From Vicinamibacterales bacterium (GTDB lineage Bacteria; Acidobacteriota; Vicinamibacteria; Vicinamibacterales; UBA8438): DNA of 64,000 bases. Shown here one piece after another: positions 7,331 to 17,219 of the stretch (its first letter is position 1; every line of letters starts with the position of its first letter). Position numbers and translations under genes: made by a program. Below the pieces are notes generated by a model that did not search any database, was not told the origin of the DNA, and was given only the letters and a program-made list of their open reading frames with translations. The stretch spans positions 1-64,000 of the forward strand of contig CALLXD010000034.1 of assembly GCA_937766455.1 (NCBI GenBank). The letters are read 5' to 3'.

Positions 7331-9976
7331 ATGAAAACGCGTGTCATCGCCTGCGCCCTCTTGGCCGTGGGGGTCGGAATCGCCGCCCTCTCAGCACAAC
7401 CTGCCGACCGGGTCAGCGGTCGGACCGAACTGGGCCTGGTATTGCGCCAGCTCAATACCGTCGGTACGTTCATGATGGCGACCGCCCATCCTGACGACGA
7501 GAACAACGGCGTGCTGGCGTTGCTCAGCAAAGGCGAGGGCATCCGTACCGCGCTGGTCACCGCCACCCGTGGCGATGGCGGACAGAACGAGATCGGGCCA
7601 GAACTGTCCGATGCGTTGGCCGCCCTTCGAACGGAGGAACTGCTGGCCGCCCATCGGCTCGATGGCGCAGAGCAGTACTTCACCCGGGCCGTTGATTTCG
7701 GCTACTCCTTCAGCCGGGAAGAGACCTTCGAGAAATGGGGGCGCGACGAGATTCTGGGCGACTACGTTCAGATGATCCGCACCCTTCGGCCCGATGTCAT
7801 CGCCGGCATGAGTCCTGACGGCGACGGGGGCGGGCAGCACCACCAGGCGTCGGCGGTCCTCGCGCACGAGGCCTACCTGGCCGCGGGTGATCCCGCACGG
7901 TTTCCTGATCAGATCGCCCAGGGGCTACGGCCGTGGCAGGCGCGGAAGTTCTACTTCAGTGCCGGTTTTGGGTTCGGTCGCGGCGGCAGAGGTGGACCAC
8001 CGAGGACGCCCGATAGCGTCGCGCCTCGGATGACCACGGTTGACACCGGTCAGTTCGACGCGTTGCTGGGCCGGACCTATGCGGAAATCGGGAGCCATGC
8101 CCGCAGCATGCACAAATGTCAGGGAATGTCGCCGCTGGTGCGTCTGCCAGGGCCGGCATCCGCTCGATATCGCCTCACCGAGGCCACGATTCCGGGTCAG
8201 GTCGGGCAGCCTGAGCGGACGTTGTTCGACGGCGTCGACACCAGAATTCAGGGGTTGGCGGCATTCGCCGGTGACCAGCCCCCGCAGGCCCTGGTCGTCG
8301 CGCTCGGTATGCTGTCCACGCACGGGGCATCGGCGCTCACCGCATTCAACGCAGGCAATGTCACTGGGCAGCGCGAGGCTGTGCTCGCGGGATTGACGGC
8401 GGTTCGGACGCTGCGCGCGGGCCTAGGCGGGTTCGGCCTGTCTGATGACGCGGTGTTTGAGATTAATTTCCGGCTGGTCCAGAAGGAGCAGCAGTACGCG
8501 CGGGCGCTGCTGCTTGTCCATGACCTGCGGCTTGAAGCCCTGGCGTCTGACGGCGTGGTCACGGCGAACCAGGCCGTCACGGTGTCCGCGCAGGTCGCCA
8601 ACTACGGCGACGCCGCTGTCGCTGTGCGGGAGATTCGGTTCGACGGATTTGCCGAGTCTGACCAGGCGTGCGGAACCGACATCGTGCTCGGTGGCGCGGT
8701 CTACGCCTGCGAGTCACCGATGCATCTTCCCGCGACGGTTCAAGACAGCAACGTCTACTGGGAACGGCTGCCTGACGCGGCGCGCTATCGCGTCGACCCG
8801 GATGTGCCGTTCGGGGTCCCGTTCCGGCCGACGCCGTTCCGCGCGACCTTCGAGCTCGATTTCACCACCGGACGGGTCGCGATCGAGCGGCCTATCGAGT
8901 ATCGCCATGGCGCTGACATCTTCGCTGGCGAGAAGCGCATGGAACTGCAGGTGGTGCCGCGATTCGCGGTGGAGGTCACGCCCCAGATCGCCATTCTCCC
9001 GCTCGGCGCGGCCGAGCCTCGCGAGGTCCGCGTGACGGTGTTGCACGGCGGTCAGGAGCCGGCGAGCGGTACCGTGGCCCTCGTGTTGCCGGCCGGGTGG
9101 CAGTCGTCCCCCGAGCGCGTTCCGGTCGAGTTCGTGCGAGAGGACGAGTCGCGGACCATTCGGTTCACCGTGCGTCCCGCGACGGGGGTCGGGGCGGGCG
9201 AGTATCGCATCGGAGCCACCGTCACGTCTGATGGTGAGGACTTCAGTCGCGGGTATCAGGTTGTGGAGTATCCGCATATCGGACGGCGTCATCTGGTGCA
9301 TGCGTCAGAGACCGTCATGAAGGTCATTGACGTCAAGCTCGAACCGGGGCTGCGCGTCGGATATGTCGACGGCGTGGGCGACGAAGTGCCGCCAGCGATC
9401 GAACAACTCGGGGCGCAGCTGCAGCACATCTCTGCCGACCAGCTCGCCTACGATGACCTGTCGGGTTTTGACGCCATCGTGACCGGTGTGCGTGCGTATG
9501 AGCGGAACGCCGACCTGCGCGCCAACAACGATCGGTTGCTCGAGTATGTCGAAGCGGGCGGGACCTTGATCGTGCAGTACAACAAGTTCGAGTTCAACGC
9601 GGCGCAGTACGGACCGTACCCGGCGCAGGTCAGCCGGAACCGCGTGACCGACGAGTACGCCCCGGTCCAGGTGCTTGCGAGCGACCATCAGGTCTTCGGG
9701 TTCCCCAACGTGGTGTCCGCGGCCACCTGGGACGACTGGGTGCAGGAGCGCGGCCTGTACTTTCTCGGGGAGAAAGATCCCGCCTACACGGATCTCGTCG
9801 AGCTCAGCGACTCGTTCCCGTCGAACCCGGGTGCCAAGCGTGGCGCGCTCGTCGAGGCCCGCTACGGTGAGGGGCGATGGATCTACGTCGGACTCGGCCT
9901 GTGGCGCCAGTTGCCAGCCGGCACGCCGGGCGCCTATCAGTTGCTCGCCAATCTCATCAGTCTCGGCGGAGACTGA
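7331..9976 (+). CDS. Secreted PIG-L family deacetylase fused to a glutamine-amidotransferase-like domain
   Basis: An 881-residue protein with a signal peptide (residues 1-22, ending LSAQ). The PIG-L domain follows, with zinc motif TAHPDDENNG at 51-60, TRGDGGQNEIG near 80, and a later histidine pair in GGGQHHQASAV. The middle part is beta-rich, resembling NEW3/Ig-like repeats. The C-terminal ~220 residues start with LRVGYVDGVGDEVPPAIEQL and read as a class I amidotransferase-like fold without an obvious catalytic cysteine. This architecture is common in Acidobacteriota. It probably deacetylates an amino-sugar compound outside the cytoplasm; the substrate is unknown. It is unlikely to replace BshB1, because it is exported and much longer. 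The 173 bases after it hold nothing recognisable. Confidence 0.8.
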   Translation: MKTRVIACALLAVGVGIAALSAQPADRVSGRTELGLVLRQLNTVGTFMMATAHPDDENNGVLALLSKGEGIRTALVTATRGDGGQNEIGPELSDALAALRTEELLAAHRLDGAEQYFTRAVDFGYSFSREETFEKWGRDEILGDYVQMIRTLRPDVIAGMSPDGDGGGQHHQASAVLAHEAYLAAGDPARFPDQIAQGLRPWQARKFYFSAGFGFGRGGRGGPPRTPDSVAPRMTTVDTGQFDALLGRTYAEIGSHARSMHKCQGMSPLVRLPGPASARYRLTEATIPGQVGQPERTLFDGVDTRIQGLAAFAGDQPPQALVVALGMLSTHGASALTAFNAGNVTGQREAVLAGLTAVRTLRAGLGGFGLSDDAVFEINFRLVQKEQQYARALLLVHDLRLEALASDGVVTANQAVTVSAQVANYGDAAVAVREIRFDGFAESDQACGTDIVLGGAVYACESPMHLPATVQDSNVYWERLPDAARYRVDPDVPFGVPFRPTPFRATFELDFTTGRVAIERPIEYRHGADIFAGEKRMELQVVPRFAVEVTPQIAILPLGAAEPREVRVTVLHGGQEPASGTVALVLPAGWQSSPERVPVEFVREDESRTIRFTVRPATGVGAGEYRIGATVTSDGEDFSRGYQVVEYPHIGRRHLVHASETVMKVIDVKLEPGLRVGYVDGVGDEVPPAIEQLGAQLQHISADQLAYDDLSGFDAIVTGVRAYERNADLRANNDRLLEYVEAGGTLIVQYNKFEFNAAQYGPYPAQVSRNRVTDEYAPVQVLASDHQVFGFPNVVSAATWDDWVQERGLYFLGEKDPAYTDLVELSDSFPSNPGAKRGALVEARYGEGRWIYVGLGLWRQLPAGTPGAYQLLANLISLGGD

Positions 9977-10149
9977 CCTCACAGCCAGCGTCGGCGGTCG
10001 GTCCCTCGATCGCCTGGCTCTGTTGGCTGGATCGCCCTGCGCGCTCCCTTTTTACCTCGTCGCGCGACGCCGGTCTAAACGTGGTGAGATGAGCGAACCC
10101 GCCTCACGCCTCGGACGTCACGATCCTCGGTCCCTGTGGTGCCTGACCC

Positions 10150-11598
10150 ATGGCTGTTGATCCCGCAATCGCCCACCTGGTTCGCCGAGCCGGATTCGGC
10201 TACTCGCCCGCGGAGGGGGAGATGCTCGAGCAGATGAGCGTGCCGGCTCTTGTCGACGCGTTGGTCGACTACGAGGGCGTCCCCGATACCGTCGACGACA
10301 ACATCGGCGTGCCGGGATTCCTCGGGACCACGACCCGAGGCGCCTTTCTGCCAAATGAACGGATCACCGACGCTCGGCAACGGGTGTTGTTTCGGATGGT
10401 CCATACACAGCGGCCGTTGCAGGAGAAGATGGCCCTGTTCTGGCACAACCACTTCGCCACTGGCTTCAGCAAGATCGCCGGACAGATCGGTCCGGACGGA
10501 GCGAGTCGGGCGTTGGGGGCGAGGCCTTCGGAAGATGCAAATGGGCTGCGCGGACAGTATGAGCTGTTTCGCGAGTATGCCTTGGGCAACTTCCGGGACC
10601 TCCTGGTCCAGGTCTCGCAAGACCCGGCCATGGTGGCGTGGTTGGACGGCGACACCAACCTCAAGGCCAACCCGCAGGAGAACTACGCGCGTGAACTCAT
10701 GGAGTTGTTCACGATGGGTGTGGAGTTCTACACCGAGAGCGACGTCGCCGAGGGGGCGCGGGTCTTTACCGGCTGGAATCTGGCCAACAACCGCGTCGGG
10801 GATACACGGTACGCGACGTTTCTCTACCGACCCGACGAGCACGACACCGGGAGCAAGACATTTAGCTTTCCGATCTATCCAGATGGTGGGAAGACGATCC
10901 CGGCCAGGTCTGCCGCTGGTGGGATGCAAGACGGGCTCGACTTCATCGACGCGGTTGCGGCGCATCCAGAGACTGGCCCGCGACTGGCCCGCAAGCTGTA
11001 CGCCTTTTTTGTCTCAGAGTTCGCCTCGCCGCCGGAGGCCCTTGTGCAGCAGTTGGCCGGCGTCTACTACGCCACCGGCTACGACATGCGCAGTGTGGTT
11101 CGGACACTGCTCAATTCGGCCGAGTTCCAAGACCCCGCGCACTATTTCACGCGGTACTCGTGGCCCGTGGAGTTCGTTGTGCGGCTCATGAAGTCGGTGG
11201 GGTGGACGGGGTACTCCGCGGCCGCCGCGATCGCTCCGCTGGCAAATATGGGACAGATCCTCTTCGAACCACCGGATGTCTCCGGGTGGCGCCTTGGGAC
11301 GAGTTGGTTCTCCACCGGCACCCTCTTGGCACGCATGAACTTCGCGTCGTCTTTGGCCGCCAACCAGCAGTTCAGCTTGGGCGCCGCCGCGACCCCCCAG
11401 GCAGGCACGCCGCAGGCCCTCGTGGCCTACATGGTCGACAGGCTCGAGTCGGCGGTCTACGACAGCCAGGTCGAAGCCGATCTACTGGACTACGCGAGTG
11501 CGGGCGGCCTGTGGACCGGGTCCCCGACCCAGGTGCGCGCCAAGGCGGCCGGTCTGGCGCATCTCATCGGGGGGTCGTCCGAGTATCAATTCGTGTAG
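10150..11598 (+). CDS. DUF1800 family protein
   Basis: A 482-residue protein with the DUF1800 hallmarks: N-terminal HLVRRAGFGYSP, then MALFWHNHFATGF near 95, NPQENYARELMELFTMG near 175, and a C-terminal EPPDVSGWRLG motif. DUF1800 proteins almost always occur beside a DUF1501 protein, as here (14 bases apart), and their function is unknown. No clear signal peptide is visible from this start; an upstream GTG/TTG start cannot be excluded. The HNHF and DVSGW residues look conserved enough to be catalytic or metal-binding, but that is inference. Confidence 0.85.
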   Translation: MAVDPAIAHLVRRAGFGYSPAEGEMLEQMSVPALVDALVDYEGVPDTVDDNIGVPGFLGTTTRGAFLPNERITDARQRVLFRMVHTQRPLQEKMALFWHNHFATGFSKIAGQIGPDGASRALGARPSEDANGLRGQYELFREYALGNFRDLLVQVSQDPAMVAWLDGDTNLKANPQENYARELMELFTMGVEFYTESDVAEGARVFTGWNLANNRVGDTRYATFLYRPDEHDTGSKTFSFPIYPDGGKTIPARSAAGGMQDGLDFIDAVAAHPETGPRLARKLYAFFVSEFASPPEALVQQLAGVYYATGYDMRSVVRTLLNSAEFQDPAHYFTRYSWPVEFVVRLMKSVGWTGYSAAAAIAPLANMGQILFEPPDVSGWRLGTSWFSTGTLLARMNFASSLAANQQFSLGAAATPQAGTPQALVAYMVDRLESAVYDSQVEADLLDYASAGGLWTGSPTQVRAKAAGLAHLIGGSSEYQFV

Positions 11599-11612
11599 CT
11601 GGGAGCGAGTCT

Positions 11613-12872
11613 ATGCAGTTCACACGTCGAGAGTTCATGCGTGGCGGCGTTGCGGCGTTCTCCGTCGGGTTCGCGGCGCCGGCATTTCTCAGCGAACTCG
11701 CCCAGGCGCAGAGCGCGACGGGTCGGAGTCTGGTCGTGTTGTACCTCAGTGGCGGGAACGACGCGCTGAGCACGCTGGTGCCCTACACCGACCCGGCGTA
11801 CTACAGTCGTCGCCCCGCGCTCGCCGTGCCGGCCGGCAGCGTGCTGCAGGTTGGTAGCGACCCGTCCGGCCGGGCGTTGGGGCTGCACCCGAACTTGATC
11901 GGGGTGAAGTCCATCTTTGATGCGGGCCGCCTGGCGATCGTCCAGCGCACCGGATACGAGGATGCCAGTCGGTCTCATTTCAAGGGCACCGACATCCTGG
12001 CCACGGCTGACCCGCAGGCCGCGCAGGGCCCCGGCTGGCTAGGGAGGTACCTGGATACGCTGCCTTCACCGGTTGACCCGCTGTTGGCGTGGAACACCGC
12101 GAACCTGCTCCCCCACGCGTTGCAGGCGTCCTCGGTGGGTGTGCCGTCGATACCGAACCCGACCGCGTACGCCTTTTCCAGTCCGAACACCGGCGTCGAG
12201 GCTGAGTATTCCGTGGCCGCGGCGATGGCCATCTCCTCGCATCTGCCGGTGCAACAGCCCCAACTGTCGTTCGTCAACTCGACGGCGCAAGCGGCGTTGG
12301 CGACCCTGGACCGCGTCGGCGCCGTCGCGGCATACGTACCGACGGTTGCGTATCCCGACACCGGACTTGGCCGGGCCCTGCAAGCGGTCGCGGGTGCGCT
12401 TGCGACGCAGGTCGGCACCAATATCTTCTGGGTGCAGACGGGCGGCTACGACACCCATGCCAGTCAGGGGACCGTGGACGGAGGCTACGCAGATCTCTTG
12501 GCCACGCTCGACGGCGGGTTGTCCGCGTTCTACACGGACCTGTCGAACCAGGCGCTGCTGAACCAAACGATGGTGCTGCAGTTCTCCGAGTTTGGTCGCC
12601 GCGTGTCAGAGAACGGGAGCGGCGGCTGTGCTCACGGGGCTGGGGGGCTGATGATGGCGTTGGGGGGTGGGGTACAGGGTGGACTGTACGGCACCGCTGC
12701 GACCCTCGACGACACACCAGACAACCCGACGCTCGAGAACAACGGGCGGGACGTGAAGCATGAAACTGATTTCCGAGGCGTCTATGCTCGGGTGATCGAT
12801 GATTGGTTGGGCGCGGATTCGGTCAGCATCCTCGGCGGCGACTTCCGCAACCCGACGGTCGACTTCGTGTAG
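11613..12872 (+). CDS. DUF1501 family Tat-exported protein
   Basis: A 419-residue protein. It begins MQFTRREFMRGG with a hydrophobic stretch to about residue 32, a twin-arginine signal. The body has the DUF1501 pattern: VVLYLSGGNDALSTLVPY near 46, SHFKGTDILATAD near 120, TGGYDTHASQG near 280, and C-terminal SEFGRRVSENGSGGCAHG. The fold is sulfatase/alkaline-phosphatase-like. The start is the ATG at 11613; a much longer in-frame extension reads back through the DUF1800 gene and is rejected. It forms an operon with that gene. Its substrate is not known. Confidence 0.88.
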   Translation: MQFTRREFMRGGVAAFSVGFAAPAFLSELAQAQSATGRSLVVLYLSGGNDALSTLVPYTDPAYYSRRPALAVPAGSVLQVGSDPSGRALGLHPNLIGVKSIFDAGRLAIVQRTGYEDASRSHFKGTDILATADPQAAQGPGWLGRYLDTLPSPVDPLLAWNTANLLPHALQASSVGVPSIPNPTAYAFSSPNTGVEAEYSVAAAMAISSHLPVQQPQLSFVNSTAQAALATLDRVGAVAAYVPTVAYPDTGLGRALQAVAGALATQVGTNIFWVQTGGYDTHASQGTVDGGYADLLATLDGGLSAFYTDLSNQALLNQTMVLQFSEFGRRVSENGSGGCAHGAGGLMMALGGGVQGGLYGTAATLDDTPDNPTLENNGRDVKHETDFRGVYARVIDDWLGADSVSILGGDFRNPTVDFV

Positions 12873-12888
12873 CGGGTGCAGAGTCGTC

Positions 12889-13773
12889 TCACTGCGCGGG
12901 TTGTCCGAGCAGATACACGTCGCCGGTGGGCGCCGCTGCGCCGCCCGCAGCTTCCACCGTGATCGCCATGACCGCGGGCAGCGGTACGGCCTCTGGAATC
13001 GCGACGATCACGGTCGCGCCGCCGTCGGGATCGGGGTCGAGCAGCGCTGCGCTGACCGGCGCCTCTGGCAACACGAACCATAGCTGGTAGACGTCGCCGT
13101 CTGGGAGCGGGGGTAGCCCGCTGGCCAGGAACACCATCTCGGCGGCGTCAGTCCAGACTGCCCGGGCCGTCGCGCGTGGCGCCAACGGCTGGCCGACAAG
13201 CGTGAGTTGCTGGGCGCCAGTTCCGGCGACGATCGCCAGCACCGCATCGCGCTCAGCCGCGGCGGTGCTCGTGGCCGCAGCGTCCAGCCGCAGGCGCTCG
13301 GCGTTGTCAGTCGCCGCGGCGAGTTCAGTCTCCAGACCTGTGATCTGGCGATCGAGTCCAGCCACATACCATCCGCCGCCGCCGGCGGCGGCGACGACCA
13401 GACTGGCGGCCAACCAGAAGAGTGCGCCGGGGCCGCCTCGCGGGGCTTCCGCATCATGCGAGACGCCGGAGGAGGCATCTTCGTCGACCGGCGAGGCGAG
13501 CGCCACCTCTCCAGCCGCGCCGCTCCGCGACGGCGCGGGCCGTGTGCCCGTGATCTTCTGAAGGACTCGCGTGCGTAGCGCTGCCGGTGCGTCCAGCGCG
13601 GGAACTGTGTGCGCGAGGCCGTGGGTGACCGCTAGCAGTTGGCGGACCTTGTCGACACACGCACGACAGACTTCGAGGTGGGTTTCGAATCCCTCCCGCT
13701 CGGCGCGGCTCAGCGCGCCGACGGCATACAGCGCCGGCCATCCGTCGAACTGCTCGTGCTGTGGTTCGCTCAC
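12889..13773 (-). CDS. RskA-like anti-sigma factor
   Basis: A 294-residue protein with an N-terminal anti-sigma domain (about 1-75, including GWPALYAVGALSRAEREGFE and the HLEVCRACVDK zinc-finger-like element). A single transmembrane helix near 130-150 (LFWLAASLVVAAA) and a coiled region rich in Ala/Glu/Asp follow. The C-terminal domain (about 185-290) has the RskA pattern VYQLWFV and PAVMAITVEAAGG. It should hold the ECF sigma factor at the inner membrane and release it by proteolysis. Its start overlaps the sigma gene stop by four bases. It ends tail-to-tail with the DUF1501 gene. Confidence 0.88.
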   Translation of the reverse strand: MSEPQHEQFDGWPALYAVGALSRAEREGFETHLEVCRACVDKVRQLLAVTHGLAHTVPALDAPAALRTRVLQKITGTRPAPSRSGAAGEVALASPVDEDASSGVSHDAEAPRGGPGALFWLAASLVVAAAGGGGWYVAGLDRQITGLETELAAATDNAERLRLDAAATSTAAAERDAVLAIVAGTGAQQLTLVGQPLAPRATARAVWTDAAEMVFLASGLPPLPDGDVYQLWFVLPEAPVSAALLDPDPDGGATVIVAIPEAVPLPAVMAITVEAAGGAAAPTGDVYLLGQPAQ

Positions 13774-14381
13774 GACCGCAACGCCTCACGTAGCGTCAGG
13801 AGGCCGCCTCGGATTTGGGTCTTCACCGTGTCCACCGTGTGTTCCAGACGTTCCGCGATCTGGCGGTGTGTCAATCCCTCGAAGTATGCCAGCTCGACCG
13901 CGATCCGCTGCGGGAGTGACAATGTGGTGAGCGCGATTCTCAACTGTGTGACGCACTCCGTGGTCAGGACCTGAGTATGAGCGCCGACGGCCGGGTCCGG
14001 TAGGTCGACGACTGCCAGCTCGCCAGCGTTCGGTGCCAGGTCCGGGTGTGCCCGCTTCGCCCGCACGGCGTCGATGGCTCGCGTGCGCGTCATCATGAGG
14101 AGCCAGGCGGCCACCGGACTGCGTGTGGCATCGTACCGTGCGGCCTCCGCCCACGCCTGCGAGAACACACCCTGCACGACCTCTTCCGCGTCGTCCTGGT
14201 CCTGCATGATCCGCATCGCCAGACCGAAGACCGAGCGGATGTGTCGGTCATACACGAGCGCGAGCGCGTCGGGGTCGCGCTCGGACATACCCTGGACGGA
14301 TTCGCGGTCCACGACCCGCGCTTCGGCCGCGGGCCCGCTCTGGCCGTCATTCGCGTCGTCGATCACGGTTCCGGGTACCAT
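13770..14381 (-). CDS. ECF-family RNA polymerase sigma factor (SigK/RpoE type)
   Basis: A 203-residue sigma-70 family protein. Region 2 spans about 36-100 (ALVYDRHIRSVFGLAMRI, DDAEEVVQGVFSQAW, WLLMMTRTRAIDAVR). Region 4 spans about 145-200 (LSLPQRIAVELAYFEGLTHR with a helix-turn-helix ending VDTVKTQIRGGLLTLRE). It is coupled by a four-base overlap to the anti-sigma gene, the usual SigK-RskA arrangement. An internal ATG at 14288 (MSERDPDAL) is an alternative start, since the first 31 residues look unstructured. Its targets are unknown; the divergent cupredoxin-HAD operon is a candidate. Confidence 0.9.
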   Translation of the reverse strand: MVPGTVIDDANDGQSGPAAEARVVDRESVQGMSERDPDALALVYDRHIRSVFGLAMRIMQDQDDAEEVVQGVFSQAWAEAARYDATRSPVAAWLLMMTRTRAIDAVRAKRAHPDLAPNAGELAVVDLPDPAVGAHTQVLTTECVTQLRIALTTLSLPQRIAVELAYFEGLTHRQIAERLEHTVDTVKTQIRGGLLTLREALRS

Positions 14382-14608
14382 GCGTTCTGGTTGGTATCAC
14401 GTGGGTGGAGTCTGGGTGCGTCAACGCCCCCTGAGACTGCGATGGGCGGTGGCCCGGTCCGCACGGGTCGACAGCGTATGCTCTGATGTTACCCCGCTCC
14501 AGCAGGTGTCGTCCGCAGGGCGATGTAACTTCGCTGTTCCGGGCTGGTCCAACTCAGGGCTGGCGTTTGTGCCGCCAGAGGGTTTGGGACAAGATACCGG
14601 GGGAAGGA

Positions 14609-14995
14609 ATGGGTCTACGGCGATTGATGGTGGGTCTGGTTGTGCTTGGCGTTGGATGCAGTGGCGATACCCCGGTGGCACCCACCGAGGCACCCATCAA
14701 CCCCACGGAGACCAATACGATCACCGTCACCGCGGCCGGCGTGAGCCCGCAGCAGATCCAGATTCAGGCGGGCGGGCGCGTCCTGTTCGTGAACAACGAC
14801 GACGTCGTGCACGACATGTCCTCAGATAACCATCCGTCGCACCTGGAGTGTCCGGAACTCAACCAGGTAGGGTTCTTGTCGCCAGGTCAGAGCCGGGAGA
14901 CCGGTAACCTTGTGACCGCGAGGACCTGCGGATTTCACGACCATCTCGATGCTCAGAACCCGAGTCTCAACGGAACCATCACCATTGTGGAGTAA
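14609..14995 (+). CDS. Exported cupredoxin-like (blue copper) protein
   Basis: A 128-residue protein. The N-terminus MGLRRLMVGLVVLGVGC looks like a lipoprotein or signal peptide with cysteine at 17; the lipobox is imperfect. After a Thr/Pro-rich linker, the domain NTITVTAAGVSPQQIQIQAG followed by VLFVNNDDVVHDMSSDNHP and TCGFHDH fits a type I copper site: His in VVHDM, then Cys and His in CGFHDH. I chose ATG 14609 behind GGGAAGG; an in-frame ATG at 14486 has no signal-like sequence. The likely role is periplasmic electron transfer or copper binding. The HAD gene starts three bases after its stop. The 227-base spacer to the divergent sigma gene shows no other gene. Confidence 0.75.
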   Translation: MGLRRLMVGLVVLGVGCSGDTPVAPTEAPINPTETNTITVTAAGVSPQQIQIQAGGRVLFVNNDDVVHDMSSDNHPSHLECPELNQVGFLSPGQSRETGNLVTARTCGFHDHLDAQNPSLNGTITIVE

Positions 14996-14998
14996 CAC

Positions 14999-15817
14999 AT
15001 GCTCATGTTCACAAAAGGTCCAAAGGCGTTGGCATTCGTTGCCGTGATCGGGATCGGCGTCCTGCTGGCCGGCGTGTCCGGTCGCGCCCAGCCTGCCTCG
15101 GAACGACTCTCGATGGTCAAGGCGATGACCTTCGATGTGTTCGGCACCGTGGTTGACTGGCGCTCCTCGCTTATCAGCGAGGGCCAAGCCCTCAGTACCC
15201 GTTTCGGATTCGAGGTCGACTGGGCGCAGTTTGCCGACGACTGGCGAGGTGGCTACGGTCCAGCCATGCAGCGGGTGCGCAGCGGCGAGCTACCCTGGAT
15301 GCGTATCGATGACCTGCATCGGATGATTCTGGACGACCTGATTCCCAAGCATGGGTTGACCCCGCTTGGTGAGGCGGACCGGGACAACTTCAACCGTGCG
15401 TGGCATCGTCTGCAGCCCTGGCCTGATTCCGTGTCCGGATTGACGCGGCTCAAGACCCGTTACGTGCTGTCGACGCTGTCGAACGGGAATGTGGCGCTGC
15501 TGGTGAACATGGCCAAGCACAGCGGGCTGCCGTGGGACGTCGTACTGTCGTCCGAGCTCGCCAAGCACTACAAGCCGGATCCCGAGGTCTATCTGACTGC
15601 GGCCGACCTGTTGGGACTCGAACCGGAGGAGGTCATGATGGTCGCCGCGCACAAAGGCGATTTGCGGGCGGCAGCCGCCCTGGGTCTCAAGACCGCCTAT
15701 GTCCCGCGGCCGGACGAGTACGGTCCCGACCGGGAGATCGACACCACCCCGGATCCGACGTTCGACATCGTCGCGACCGACTTCAATGACCTCGCCGACA
15801 AGCTGGGAATTCGATAG
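14999..15817 (+). CDS. Haloacid-dehalogenase type II-like HAD hydrolase with N-terminal signal sequence
   Basis: A 272-residue protein. Residues 1-31 are a signal-peptide-like segment ([22 protein letters not shown]). The HAD core follows: nucleophile motif [10 protein letters not shown] near 44-53, motif II TLSNGN near 160, the lysine in HYKPDPEVY, and motif [14 protein letters not shown]. This matches L-2-haloacid dehalogenase type II enzymes. Normal family members are cytoplasmic and lack a signal sequence, so export is odd. It is three bases after the cupredoxin gene and ten before rmlA, so the three may be cotranscribed. The catalytic residues look intact; the substrate is not known. Confidence 0.82.
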   Translation: MLMFTKGPKALAFVAVIGIGVLLAGVSGRAQPASERLSMVKAMTFDVFGTVVDWRSSLISEGQALSTRFGFEVDWAQFADDWRGGYGPAMQRVRSGELPWMRIDDLHRMILDDLIPKHGLTPLGEADRDNFNRAWHRLQPWPDSVSGLTRLKTRYVLSTLSNGNVALLVNMAKHSGLPWDVVLSSELAKHYKPDPEVYLTAADLLGLEPEEVMMVAAHKGDLRAAAALGLKTAYVPRPDEYGPDREIDTTPDPTFDIVATDFNDLADKLGIR

Positions 15818-15827
15818 CGGACCGGAC

Positions 15828-16709
15828 GTGATAGACAAGGGCATTATTCTCGCCGGGGGATCCGGAACACGGCTGCATCCGCTGACCAAAGCGGTGAGCA
15901 AGCAGCTGATGGCCATCTACGACAAGCCGATGGTCTACTACCCCCTCACTACGCTCATGCTGGCTGGCATACGCAACGTGCTGGTCATCACCACGCCCCA
16001 CGAGCAGACGATGTTTCAGCAGCTGCTTGGCGACGGCACCCAGTGGGGGATGCGTCTGGAGTACGCGGTGCAGCCGAGTCCGGATGGGCTGGCGCAAGCA
16101 TTTCTCATCGGTCGGGAATTCGTGGCCGGTGACCCATGCGCGCTCGTGCTTGGTGACAACATCTTTTACGGGGACGGACTCGGTGGGCTGCTGCACAAGA
16201 CGGCAGATGTGAATGAAGGCGCCACGGTGTTCGGCTACCACGTGAAGAACCCGGGTGACTTCGGAGTCGTTGAGTTCGATGAGGACGGCACGGTACTGGG
16301 TCTGGCGGAGAAGCCCGAGGCACCACGGTCGAACTACGCGGTGACCGGGCTGTATTTCTACGACGCGCAGGTGGTCGAGCTGGCGGCGTCGTTGAAGCCG
16401 TCGCCGCGGGGCGAGCTCGAGATTACCGACCTCAACCGCCTGTATCTGGAACAAGGGACACTGCGTGTTGAGAAGCTCGGCCGCGGCGTGGCGTGGCTCG
16501 ACACTGGCACCCCGGAGGCGCTGCTCCAGGCCGCGAACTTCATCCAGACCATTCAGACCCGTCAGGGCCTGCAGGTCGCGTGCCCCGAGGAGGTGGCGTT
16601 CGAATTGGGCTGGATCGACGGTCAGCAACTCGGCGCTCTTGCCGAGCCGTTGCGCAAGACTGCATACGGTGCGTATCTGATGGAACTCCAGATGAGATCT
16701 GGCCGCTAG
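15828..16709 (+). CDS. rmlA: Glucose-1-phosphate thymidylyltransferase RmlA
   Basis: A 293-residue nucleotidyltransferase making dTDP-glucose from dTTP and glucose-1-phosphate, the first step of dTDP-rhamnose synthesis. It shows the signature [18 protein letters not shown] at 9-26, [10 protein letters not shown] near 107, [19 protein letters not shown] near 160, and [15 protein letters not shown] near 225. The start is a GTG at 15828, placing the glycine-rich loop at the normal distance from the N-terminus; longer in-frame starts run back into the HAD gene. rmlB, rmlC and rmlD are not in the window, so it is separated from its pathway partners. Confidence 0.95.
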   Translation: MIDKGIILAGGSGTRLHPLTKAVSKQLMAIYDKPMVYYPLTTLMLAGIRNVLVITTPHEQTMFQQLLGDGTQWGMRLEYAVQPSPDGLAQAFLIGREFVAGDPCALVLGDNIFYGDGLGGLLHKTADVNEGATVFGYHVKNPGDFGVVEFDEDGTVLGLAEKPEAPRSNYAVTGLYFYDAQVVELAASLKPSPRGELEITDLNRLYLEQGTLRVEKLGRGVAWLDTGTPEALLQAANFIQTIQTRQGLQVACPEEVAFELGWIDGQQLGALAEPLRKTAYGAYLMELQMRSGR

Positions 16710-17219
16710 TAGACCCCCCGGGCGTGACTCGAGCCAGTCTTGCGTTCGGTCGAGCACGGTCGCGATGGCGGCACGCTGCCGTTTCAAGCTGGCGCGCGCG
16801 CGTAGCGGAGTTTGCCGGCTGGCAAGAAACGCCCGCACGAGTTTGAGGGCCGCGGCCTCGCGCTCAAACGCGGCCAGGCCGGCGAATGCGAGCAGCGGGA
16901 GCCCCAACCCGGTGACCAACCCCGCGGCAAGCCCGGCCCACATCCCAACCGCGGTGGCCAGCGTTCCCATCCAGGCCGCGTAGATCACGACCCCGCCGAC
17001 GACCTTCCACGTCGCGCGGCTCTGCAGGTCCGGGGCCGAGCGGCTGAAGGCCGACGTCAGCCAGTACGGCGGCGCGAAGCCGCACACACCCACTACCGCG
17101 AACGGCACCAGGACCACCGCGCGTGCGCCTTCCCGCAGCACAAACCGAGTCACCGCCCCGGCTGGCATGCGACGGTCCAGGTCGCTGTCCCGCAGGCCGA
17201 ACGCTCGCAACTGTTCGTC
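16706..17219 (-). pseudogene. C-terminal membrane segment of the acyltransferase, in frame after an amber codon
   Basis: After the TAG at 17220-17222 the same frame continues without interruption as DEQLRAFGLRDSDLDRRM, then a hydrophobic region with about three membrane helices (VVLVPFAVVGVCGFAPPYW, VVIYAAWMGTLATAVGMWA, GLGLPLLAFAGLAAF), ending in a basic/coiled tail near LDRTQDWLESRPG. This is the expected C-terminal half of the lysophospholipid acyltransferase encoded just upstream. No stop occurs in this frame within the gene; it would run antisense through rmlA. One G fewer in the G6 run at 16714-16719 would give VY-stop ending at 16706. It is either a broken gene end or a sequence error. 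Confidence 0.6.

Noticed and set aside
11160..11612. 150-residue N-terminal extension of the DUF1501 protein
   Set aside because: It reads through the DUF1800 gene in another frame and would bury the Tat signal.
15783..17210. A 475-codon minus frame crossing rmlA
   Set aside because: Only its first ~170 residues look like protein (the acyltransferase tail); the rest is antisense to rmlA.
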